Assembly (NCBI RefSeq): GCF_019399895.1
Contig: NC_091871.1
Location: 2,385,001 to 2,449,000, forward strand
Source: Cardiocondyla obscurior
Lineage: Eukaryota; Arthropoda; Insecta; Hymenoptera; Formicidae
DNA: 64,000 bases
Direction: 5' to 3'
The notes under the pieces were generated by a model. The model searched no databases. It saw only the letters and a program-made list of their open reading frames with translations, and was not told the DNA's origin. Positions 36,063 through 46,563 of the stretch are shown in pieces. The stretch's first letter is position 1, and each line of letters begins with the position of its first letter. The translations under genes were made by a program, and so were the position numbers.

Positions 36063-39000
36063 ATGTCTCAAAAGATGAACAAATTTCGTCATCGTCCAGG
36101 TAATATTCATGGATAATAAATATATTACAGCAATAGTATGATAATTATTTATTTGTGGAATCTGTTTTTAGGCGCTATTCCTGCCACTGCCAAAGAAATA
36201 AGAATAAAAAGTATACAAAATCCTTATACCATGAGAGCTTATGAAATTGAAAATTACATACAGGCACTGAAAACAATTGAAGAAAAATTAGTAAAGTTTA
36301 TGAAAATGGGTGAGAATTTAAATAAAGAAAAAGATAAAGAGAAAAGTGCCACAGTTGGTGATGTAAGTTGCATATTCTTCTTGCTCACTCAAAGTTTTCT
36401 GTATGGAGATTTTAATCAAGAAAAATTGTCAAGGTCTGTCATTTTTTGTAGTACAAGATTTTTTTATGTTTCTGTTGCAGATGGTTTTTATTCATCTTAT
36501 TAGTTACAATGATGAGATAAAACTACCATCATTTGTTTACCGTGGTTTAATAAATCATATTAATAAAGATGGAGCATATTATATTTTTTTAGTGGATCAT
36601 GGTATTAGCATTGAATTAACTAGAAACAAATTTTATATACTTCCACAAGATTTTATTTCTGATAAGTATTTAACGAAAACTGTCGGCATTTTTGGTATTT
36701 TACCGATTTGTATGAAAAATAATGACTCCATGCCAAATAGCTCCAACTCTACAGCAGTGTAAGATTTCTTGCAATATTACAGTTTTTTTTTCTTTTTTTT
36801 ATAAAATTGTTTAAAAGATTTTAAATATTTAAAGTGTTGTAGAAAAGTGGACCAAAGAAGCGATTCAATTTATAAAACATCTTCTTAGCTTTATTGAAGT
36901 TATATACTTTGATCACCTAGTCACAGATGAAAATAATGGAAAAGAATATGGAGAGTTTTATTTTAGTATTGATGAAAATGTCGTGTCGTTAAGCGAAGCT
37001 TTGTTCAATAATTATCATGCTCTCTATTTAGAAGGAGGTATGTGAATATTTTAATTGAAATTTTTTTACGTTTAATCTATTAAAATAGATATAATAATAT
37101 TTAAATAACTTGCAATTTTATACTTTTATTTATTTAGATTTATTGAAACTTGCCGAAATGGATCCACAACTTAGAAAAAGACGATGGCATGTTTTACACG
37201 TAAAATTCTCAAAGGATAGAGAAGAAAGAAAAATTCCGACATTTATTAACAGAATAAATGATTATCAGACGAAATTTTTTCTTAGGTAAAAGTTTTTACA
37301 TAAGAATATTATATGGAAATATTCATATCTTTTATATTTTTATTTGTTATCAGTGAGAAGATTTTAATACAAAGCTCAGTAGACTGCGATGTCTTAAGTG
37401 ACATTACAGATCTTAGATATCCTAAAGAAGTACATGAGGTATGTAATTCAACGTTTTATTGTTACGTTCGCACTTGCGCTTGGATTTTTTTAGACATTCA
37501 CTCGTGCGCGAATTAAAGATTTTTTTTTTTTTTTAAGGGCTGGATGCAAAGTATCAAATCTTCCAGACCAAGAAAACTTCAATCATATATATGCCCAGCA
37601 ATAAATAATGGATTAAATGTTGTTGCCGTTGGATCATCACAATGTGGTAAAACGACCGGCTGCATACTGGCTGTTTGTGGTCAGATAACTAAACTTGAAA
37701 AGGTAAAATAATTTTATATAAATTTTATTACTATAAAAAACTTAATAGTTTAAATTTTTATTAAGCTAACTATGGCATAAGTACATGTAAAAAAAAAAAA
37801 AGATTTGCAAAGTATATTTTATCGTTAAAATGTGCACGTTAATATTAATTTTTATTAATTAATATAAATAATATATGTTTTAGAAAATGCACAGTGCGAC
37901 ACGTCCATTAGCGTTAATTTTATGTACCTCAACATTTGAAGTAATCTTTATTCAATCTTTGTGCGATTTATTTCTAAAAGCATTTAAAAATATAAGATCT
38001 GTTGCAGCATTCAATGGCTTATCGGATAGATCAGTTGCGGTAAGTTTTTTTTTTTGTCTATATCATTATGTACGCGCGTGAGAAAATATTCAATATTTTT
38101 TTTTTAATTATTAAAATTACTAATGAAATCGGTTACAACAGAATTTCCATAATCATAAATATTATCAACGTTTTATTGCTTCTTTCAGGCAATGATATAT
38201 AATGGGTGTCAAATTTTAGTGACAACACCACGTTATTTGTCTCGATTTATGAATGAGAACAAAGATATATTATTATTTGACAGGCTTTCTTTTTTAGTGC
38301 TTGATAACGCTGATGTAATATTAGATAAATATCACCACTCGGTCAGTATAATCTTTTATGTTTAATATTATTTACGGGTAAAAATGTTAAAAATTTTTAA
38401 ATTTTTAATAGATAGGACAACTCTTTAAGAAACATAATGTAATTGAAAATCGTGAACCACAAGGTGATAATAGACCGATATTGCAAATAATTATATCTTT
38501 AACAAGTTGGACAGAAAAGACTAAGAGGTTTGTAAATTTTGCGATGTATAATCCATATATATGCATTGCGTCATTTATAGAAGCTGTTGTCTTTAAGTCT
38601 GTATGTCCAAAACTCTATTGTTTGGAATCTAAGCATAAAAATAATAAAATATTGGGTAAGAATTCTTAAATACAAATAAAATATGAAAATTTAACGATAT
38701 TAATGTCAATTAATTATATATAAAATATGTTTTTAAATTACTTCAATATTAGATTTATTAAAAAATGATAACGGTACGTTGAGAACAGCGATAATATGTG
38801 TAAACGCCAAAGAGGCTGAAGAATTAAATAATTCTTTAATTTCAACAAAAAAAACTTTATTGATTCACGAAGAAATGAAATCATTCGACATACAAGGTAA
38901 ATTTATATTTCAATTGAATTGAAAATTGTTTTATCTTATTTTAAATTACAGTTAATTTAATTATATGTTTTAATTTTTTTTGACATTTCTATATTAATTT

Positions 39001-40792
39001 ATATTTTGTAGCTTTACGAAACAGTTGGATGTCGTGCATATATGGCTTCTATCCAATATTGATATGTACTGATCCAGTATTATCTGAACTTAATATTACT
39101 AATATTAAATGGCTGATACATCATTCTGTGTTATTAAAATTAAAAAATCATTTTAATTATAGATTTTCTGTACTTTTAAATAATTTAACGCAGGTAATCG
39201 TTAAAATAAATGTAACATTTGTTTCGAATTTTTTTTACACGTAATTACATTAAATTTATATTTAAGTATTTTGCAATTAATGTTATTTTAAATTTAAGCG
39301 TGTTCCTGATTGTAAAATTACTATAATTATTGACGAAAATAACAATATACAAGTTCAAAGCATCATAAAAATGTTACAACGCATGAAAATTGAAATACAT
39401 CCGGAAATATTGTATTACGTTCAGGTAAGCTGACATTGGATATTACTTCACAAAATATCAATGTATTAAAATTTTTAATTGTAGTTTATAAAATTTTAGA
39501 AAATAGCAATTACGTTGGAAATGAATAAAAAAGACTATGTTCTTTGTGATAATGTGAAATCGTTTGGCTTTTGCCAAAATCAAAGTAATTGTGTATTTAG
39601 ACACTGTATTCTTCGTGAAATTGATATGCCAATGACAAATGTACAAATGTAAGTAGTCTTCTGTTACCTTATCGTATTGCTATTTTAATGTTTCCAAATT
39701 TTATGTATAGAAATGATAAAGTTAAGTTGGTGGTGTTATATATTCATGATACGACGCATTTCTCGGCAAGAATTGTCGAACATATTCCACATTCTGATAA
39801 ATCGGACAAAATTACATACTCCAACGTTGAATATATGCAAACTGCGATGAAAATTCAAAATTATTATGGAAATATTGAAAATAGGTATGTATATTTGATT
39901 TTTATTGTTTCTGAATTTCAAATTTATACTTCGTTAAAATTCCTGTTCACTTACAGCTATTTTACTTATACACTTACACTTATATATATTTATAGGAAAA
40001 TGTGTATTTCAACGAACGTAGGTGACATTTGTGCTTTGGAAGACATTCTCGACACATTTAAACGAGTACAAGTTTTACGCGTTAATTATGATAGCAATAA
40101 TTTTCAAGATGTAAAATATGTAGATGTGAGATGTATCGACAGTGGTATTGTACGAGAATCCGTTGATGTAAGATATTTATTTTACATTATATGTGATAAG
40201 ACATCCTATATATTAAAGTCAGCAAAATCGAAAAAAGCTATTCCTTTGATATTTCTCCTATAAGAATGTGTTGTTTTACAATTTTTTTTTTTTTTATAAA
40301 TGGATTTTATTGCTGTTTAGGTACGTAAATTAATGAATATGCCAGAGGAACTACAAAAACTTCCAACACACGTTGTCGAAGTATTTTTAGCAGATTTAGT
40401 ACCACAAGACGAGGAATATATGTGGAATCGATATACCAACGAACAAGTGCATAAATGGTTTGCAAATAACTTCAATGGAAGCTGCGATTATATTGGTGGA
40501 AAAGTAAGTGTCAGCTTAGTGAAAGAAAATTAATAAGATAAAAAGAAACATATATAAATAAATTTTTTTGTAGGTTTGCCTTCATCTTGGCAATACAATA
40601 TGGTTAGACGATTTAATAATTGGAACAAAATTAAATGGCCATTCCACTGTAAAAGTTTCTTCTTTAAAAAAAGAATTACTTTCTGGAAAATATGCGGTTT
40701 CGGATAGTAATCATTTATTAAATCTATTCGAACTTTGCAGAAATGGTGGATTGACACATTTTAATGTTCATGACACAAGTATCTCGGAATGA
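36063..40792 (+). CDS. Tdrd12: Tudor domain protein 12 (piRNA-pathway Tudor/DEAD-like helicase)
   Basis: Eighteen exons from ATG 36063 to TGA 40792 give about 1002 aa. Domain order is that of TDRD12 and the Drosophila Yb group: N-terminal Tudor (residues about 75-170), DEAD-like helicase N and C lobes (about 315-660), CCCH zinc finger (C720-x8-C729-x5-C735-x3-H739) and C-terminal Tudor (about 755-1000). These act in germline nuage in piRNA biogenesis. Helicase motif I is GSSQCGKTT (346-354). Motif II is DNAD (460-463) instead of DEAD. A motif-V-like ICTDP is kept and an Arg-rich motif VI is not evident, so strong ATPase activity is doubtful, as in other Yb-like proteins. Exons: 36063-36099, 36172-36362, 36481-36758, 36835-37037, 37138-37285, 37354-37438, 37538-37702, 37884-38039, 38189-38341, 38412-38655, 38753-38896, 39012-39193, 39299-39424, 39500-39648, 39711-39884, 39996-40167, 40321-40503, 40574-40792. 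The exon 3/4 junction is weakest. Confidence 0.88.
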
Positions 40793-41216
40793 ATACAGAC
40801 GAATGAATCATACTTTTATTATTATTATTATTAATATTATTATGCCTGACTTAAAATTCTTTTTTACTCAAGAACATTACTTATTAATGAATACGAACTT
40901 TTAATTTGAATATGAGAAATAAAATTAATTGGCTTTTACTCTACTTATTGCATTTTTTGGTATGTTTTTAAATTTTCTACTTTTCTTATTTTTTGATAAG
41001 TTTGTTACTTCGTTTCTTATTAATTTTTTGGTTATTTTTATGGGTACGTGATGAAATTATCGTTGCTTAATTATGAATAAAGGTTAAATTAATAGTATCA
41101 CACAAATTTTCATTTTTGTAATATTATTTATTGTTTGAAACATTCCTAATATAATAATAAAGCAATGTTAAAACATTATAATATTTTGTAGATATTAAAC
41201 ATGAACAAAAATTTAT
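40793..41216. other. Convergent 3' spacer between Tdrd12 and Prmt7
   Basis: AT-rich, with an ATT/TTA microsatellite-like run at 40816-40842 and AATAAA-like signals near 40917 and 41080. No gene was seen. Confidence 0.6.
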
Positions 41217-44200
41217 TCACAACGAATCGTTTGTCAATACATCAAATTGAAATTCTACTTCGCCACTTTGTGGAATAAAGGTGAACGCCCAGGAAAGTGT
41301 ACTTTCCTTCGTAACATTAGACACTCTACGAAACAAATGCACGCCTTGTCTCGTATACGGATCCCAAGACACACGCTTGCCAGGTACTATTTCTTCAATT
41401 GGACCACATGATACCGACAGATCCGAATCCAATTGCCAATCTACCCATATAACAACACCATTGCAGGAACCGCTACTATAAAACAGAAAACATTATATAT
41501 AGAATCTAAATCTCTTTCGAAATACTGATAACAAACATAACTTTTCTGAATAAGTTTAGTGTTCACTCAATATTCAGTAACTCACTCTAAAATTGGAATT
41601 TTTCCTGTTAACTTTCTACGTTCGTCGAAATTTACGTTTCGTGTTAGATCGAGCTTTATAATATCAAAGGACGAAGATAATGCTCTGCAGGGGTACTCCC
41701 AAAGTGGTTGTGCTTCTACGGGATTGTCACTTTTCTCGCTAGACGCCTGAAAATAGAGTGCAATTTACTTTTAGTATTTTAAACAATATAAAATGAGAAA
41801 AAACTAACTAACAGAACCAACTTGAATAAGCCTGTCGAAAGAAGAAAGGTCAAAACCCTCGCAAGTACCAAGAGGAGCCCTTATTTTTTGTAAATCCTTA
41901 AATTCTACGGCAACCGCCTTGATCGTTGCCGCGATCGGCATCCTTGTAATACTTGATGGATATCTAGAGGCCAGATACCAAAATCGTAAATTCTCCCAAG
42001 GTACAATGGAGCTCAGAAAATATGGCTCGCCAAAAATAAAATCAATTTCACTTGGCTCGGGCAGACCATCAACCGACTCGACGATCTTTATTCGATCGCA
42101 AAGCCCATTTGCCTGCACAAACATTTCCATAGTTCTGCGCGATAGAAAGTTTTGTTCCAATAAAAACACCTTTGCGCCCAATCTTGCAACCGCGAGAGCC
42201 AACAGACAACCATCTGAGACACAGAGACAAACGCTATTCGGAGTAATTTTCCGCAAAGCCTGTAGGTACCTCTGATTACGAGCCATGTCGTTTAATTGTC
42301 CAATACGCGTTCGGGAATATGCGATATGCGCCCAACAATTGCACTCAGGCCTATGGCAATCTGGAATTTCATTCCTGTAAAAGAGATTTTTTTACTTAAT
42401 GTAGGAAAACACAATTAAAATTGCTATTTTTAAAACAAAAAGTTTAAAAAAAAATTGGTTAATAATTTTAAAAAATAAATAAATAATAATTAGATAAAAT
42501 GTGCAGTAAAATTACACATAAACTTACATAGGTCCATTTAGTAATTTAAACCAAAATGAATATTCATCATGATAACCGATAAGATTAACCTCGACGTTAT
42601 ATGTAATAGGTACTTCTTCTGGAAGATAATAGACAGCTTGCATCCAGTGATCACGCCAAGGTATTGAGTCGGCCATTTTTTGCAAACTCGAGGCATCTTT
42701 CTTCACGTCATCAGGTACGTTTGGATGCTCCCAAACGGGTGCACAACTTAGTAATATCTAAAAATAATACATGGTTTAAATAATACATGGTTAAAATTCA
42801 AAAGATTATTTTAAAATAATTAAAACAATAATGTAAATGTTTCATTACCTGATTATCTGTATCCATGTTCAAGTCCCACCACATAAAAATTGCATGTGCA
42901 ATTCCACTTGTTAGCGGTTGCGTCAACAATGATACTTTTTCGTTGTTTAACAATGGTGTTTTACCGGACCAATCAAACCTAAAAGTTATTTTCAAAAGTG
43001 TTATATTTAAAAATTACTATTAAAAATTATCAAGATTAATCACATAAATTTATAAATTCATAATTTACATAAATAAAAAGTAAAAAAGCTCTCAGAAAAA
43101 TCTGTCCGATTTTTTTTAGTCAGTTTCGTGCGTCGTAGATAACGCGATTATATGAAAAATTTATTATCGCAACTATTAATAATAAGTATGTGCTTTGTTT
43201 TTCGAGAGATAAAATTATTTTTAAAATACCTGAAAATAGGCTGTGCTGGCAATAAAGGCACAAAAGCATCGCGCGATAGACGTGACAGCTGCATGTCGTG
43301 TACAGCTGCAGCACCAGAGCACGCTTGGATAGCTGATGGAGCATCAACTAACAATTCTCCATTTTTTATAGGCTTTACTCGGTTCCAAGCACAAACTTTA
43401 TCACTTTCGACTACTTGCGCCCATACCGTTCCTCTGTGCGGTACAACTATACTGTTTTCCTAATATAAAAATAAAATATAAATATATTAAATAAAAAAAA
43501 AAAACCTTACATGTAAGAGTAACGTTACCTCGAGAAGAACCTCGTGTGCATGACGAAACGTTGATAGTGCCCCTTCACCAATCAATTCGGTGTCAAATAC
43601 TTCAGTGACTAGAATATTCGCGCGCTTTGGCATGTCACCATCGTTTCCTACTATCATTTTCGTAGAACGTTTACGAACTAATTTAATTCTATCCTCGAGA
43701 CCGTTTTCTTTAATTATTTTTGCAGCACAATTTGCCATTGGTTTGAAAGCCTAAAACAGACAAATTTTCCCGCATAAACAAGAGTTTAAAAAAGATTTCA
43801 AAAATCTCTTATTTTACCTCACATGCCGTTATAGAATCTGCTCCACATCTAGCTGCCATCATCGATAGCAAGCCTGTTCCAGTGCCAATGTCGAGAACAT
43901 TAGCCTCTTCACCAGCTTGATGCTTTTTTTCGATAGCAGCTTTGAGGGCAATGTAATACTTCTCATTCTATTACATAAAATGTACCATGTTTAAATTTTG
44001 CTAATTAAAGATTTATTAAATAAAATATAAAATTATGTGACAATATAACGAGATACTGACGCGCTCATGATCATGTAACATGTCTGCAAAAGCGGATCTT
44101 GCTACTTCTTGATGATAATCGTAATATTGATCTTTTTCTTCCCACGAGGCAACGCCAGTGAGAGGATTCAAGCACTGTGTAAATATACTCATGTTTCGAT

Positions 44201-44243
44201 TACGTGATACTCTCAATACAGTATTACAACTAAATTTTAACAT
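41217..44243 (-). CDS. Prmt7: Protein arginine N-methyltransferase 7
   Basis: PRMT7 transfers a methyl group from S-adenosylmethionine to arginine (monomethylation) in histones and splicing proteins. Approximate exons are 44061-44243, 43818-43967, 43529-43750, 43231-43460, 42850-42979, 42531-42758, 41816-42375, 41576-41747 and 41217-41476 (TGA). SAM motif I is VLDIGTGTGLLSM (about 85-97), and the double-E loop is EVFDTELIGEGAL (about 160-172). The second, degenerate methyltransferase half typical of PRMT7 follows (VCLCVSDGCLLALAV, EFKDLQKIRAPLG, LWEYPCRALS), so the protein is full length at about 690 aa. The first ATG adds 17 residues (MLKFSCNTVLRVSRNRN) before the MSIFTQ that aligns with the usual start. 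That leader is basic and could be a mitochondrial presequence, or translation may begin at the second Met. The last splice donor of the large exon is gttagt. Confidence 0.93.
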
Positions 44244-44433
44244 TCAATGTTGAAATGTATATGCAAAGAAATGGAAGATTCATTTAAATACTTTGTTTCT
44301 CCTTTATCTCTGCTTTTTGTACCTGTAAAAATTGCAATTTCAAATATTTAGATAAATTATTGTAAAATATATATGTAAAAATCATTGTAAAAAATATATC
44401 TTTCTTCACTAAAATTATAACTTATATAAAATC

Positions 44434-45224
44434 TTACTGGTAATACATGGGATGAGCTACTGTAGATAATAATGACAAAGTCCTCAAGCTGCCATATACA
44501 TCTTGAATTTTTATCAATTTATGAGCTACCAGTACAATTTCATTTTCTCTCTGTTCCAGCATTCCAAAGATTTTCAAAATAGAAAATTTTTCCTGTAAAA
44601 TTATAACGATATATTAGGTAGAATGTCAAGCTGTTAAATCATAAAGTAAAAGGTTTGCACTACTTAAATATTTAAATAAATTATTATAGAACATTAATAT
44701 AAAAAAAAAAAAAAAAAAACTTTAAAGTCTATACAAGTTATGCATCGGAGATCAAGAATAATTATTACATATACTTAACAAACGTTGCAATACTAAAGTT
44801 TTTTTTTTTTTCCCTCCTCTCTGCTTCACCAGTACTAAAGAGAGTTTCAAGGAGGTTAGAGTATTATACCCCTAAGAAACAGCTTTCTGAAAGAAGTTTA
44901 TCGCTTTACCCAAATAAATAGGTGCCTTTCCTTGTCATCCTTGAGGTACAAAGAGTCCGTGGGAAGTTCCTCTAAATTAAGAGTGACTCTCGCCTCGTGA
45001 TCCGACGAGATACTTCGTAAAAAAGCTTTTCGCGCGGTGCCGGACACAATTTCGCCGATCGTCTGCACGCTCTTTACGCAATTCTCTTTGTAATCGGGCA
45101 GGGACACGTATCGAGGAATATCCTCGATTAAGAGTGGGATATGCGGAATATCGGACGGCAAACAGTTCTCACGTACAGCCAGACACACCGGCCAGGTAGG
45201 TGATTTCAAACGCGCCTGTTCCAT
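44434..45224 (-). CDS. Small OB-fold-like protein, unrecognised
   Basis: Two exons, 44910-45224 (105 codons) and 44438-44592, join in phase 0 to about 156 aa. The second exon reads to an in-frame TAA at 44434. A donor overlaps this stop (acca|gtaagat) and could splice to an acceptor near 44321, which would instead end the protein in YKKQR. Residues about 50-150 (QTIGEIVSGTARKA, VTLNLEEL, SILKIFGMLEQ, EIVLVAHKLIKI) show the strand pattern and spacing of an OB fold as in RPA, STN1 and RMI2-type proteins. I cannot assign a family by eye. It lies about 190 bp upstream of Prmt7 on the same strand. A MITE starts only 42 bp upstream of its ATG, so its promoter must lie in or beyond the repeat. Confidence 0.62.
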
Positions 45225-45265
45225 GCCATTAGACCACCATCATGCAACCACATCAAACCACATGT

Positions 45266-45415
45266 CAGAGAGCCCAACTCGGAATCGCGACTTCCACGCG
45301 TACAAATACAGAGGCTCGTCCGTGTGAAGCCGACGGCAGCTGAAACGCTGGCTTCACACGGACGAGCCTCTGTATTTGTACGCGTGGAAGCCGCGATTCC
45401 GAGTTGGGCTCTCTG
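45266..45415. mobile_element. Foldback MITE, hAT-like, copy 2 (short form) with perfect 8-bp TSD
   Basis: The 150-bp element is an almost perfect palindrome that starts CAGAGAGCCCAACTCGGAATCGC and ends with its reverse complement. It is flanked on both sides by CCACATGT (45258-45265 and 45416-45423). An 8-bp target duplication and CAG termini are the signature of the hAT superfamily. There is no coding capacity, so it is non-autonomous. Compared with copy 1 it lacks the central gaccaaactc hairpin. It separates the OB-fold-like gene from the second repeated block. Confidence 0.9.
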
Positions 45416-46313
45416 CCACATGTAAGTAAAGAGTGCCGACACTGCTACGAGTAACGAAATACAAAGCGCGCACGGTCATATAATTCGCACGTTTACACGC
45501 CAATTCAAAAGAAAGAAAAGGATAAAAAAAATGATATAAATACCGTATCAGTAGTTCATACAGAATTTTTAGTGATGATAGTACAATGAAATACGCACGA
45601 CTTAAAGAGCCCATTAATTTTTATTCGTTTATCATCTCTCTGATTAAAGTAATAACCCATTTTAGGTTACAGAATAAATGTAATTTTGATATTTGTTACT
45701 GTTTATTATTAAGATAAAAATTATATAAGTGTAATGCATCTGCATTGGATTCTATACACAATATATTTTATATAACACCAACTAATATTGTGTCCCTATT
45801 GTATAAAAAGTGCTATAATTACATCGTATAATTAAAATTACATGCTAAATTAAAGTGCCGCACGCCGATATCAGATTACACGAACCGCAGCCGGTTCGTC
45901 GGTCGTTTCGGGTGTGCCGCTAGTTGTCGGACGTTTTGTATATACAATTATCTTTTTACGGGAGTGCCGAAAAATTACGTGCGAAAGTGTTAAATAATTT
46001 TCGCGATAATAATTGATCCGGGCGCGTTCGTGAGTGTCCAGTGCGCGGAAGAATGACTCGACACGTCCCATCTGAGAGGAGGAGCAGGCCCGGGACGGGC
46101 ATCCTGCATCGGCGGAGCAACTTTTAGGTAAGCACCAATTTTTTTAAATAAAATCTTTATTAAAAAAAACCTTTACTTTTTTTTTTATTAATCTTATTAA
46201 CTAACTGCCATGTCTACATTAATATTTTCCTTTTTATGTTACAGTCACCGGCAGAACTTTGCAACTCCGCTGAAGCTCATGCAGATTGGTAAGTCGCATG
46301 ATTTTTTTTTTTT
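45416..46313 (+). repeat. Repeated promoter/5'-exon-like block, copy 2
   Basis: This is the counterpart of 7179-8075. The first exon-like segment ends ...TTTTAG at 46127 before gtaagc. The intron-like 46128-46244 (117 bp, ending atgttacag) is largely unalignable to copy 1 apart from about 40 bp at its 3' end. The 44-bp segment 46245-46288 is conserved, with changes confined to attcta/ctttgc. Both copies end ATGCAGATTG before gtaagtcgcatga and a poly(T). The orientation is divergent from the OB-fold-like gene, and no plus-strand coding exon follows before 51714. Confidence 0.75.
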
Positions 46314-46563
46314 TTCGTAGTTTATAATCGAATCTCTTGAACTGATAACACGTCGTTGACCATAGATTATTTAATTATAATGACATTTTCAGAACCACTA
46401 TAAACAGCAAATCATGTTTTAATGTATAGAATCGAAAATGTAACAAGATATTGAACAGTCTTTTAGAATTTTCTGCATCGTTTATAAATCTCTACAAATC
46501 CAATTAGACATAAAAAAAAATATTTGCCAGAGATATCAATCATGAATGTATCTAATGTTACTT
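46314..46563. other. Short AT-rich spacer
   Basis: Between the repeated block and the stop of the zinc-finger gene; probably that gene's 3' UTR. Nothing else was seen. Confidence 0.5.
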
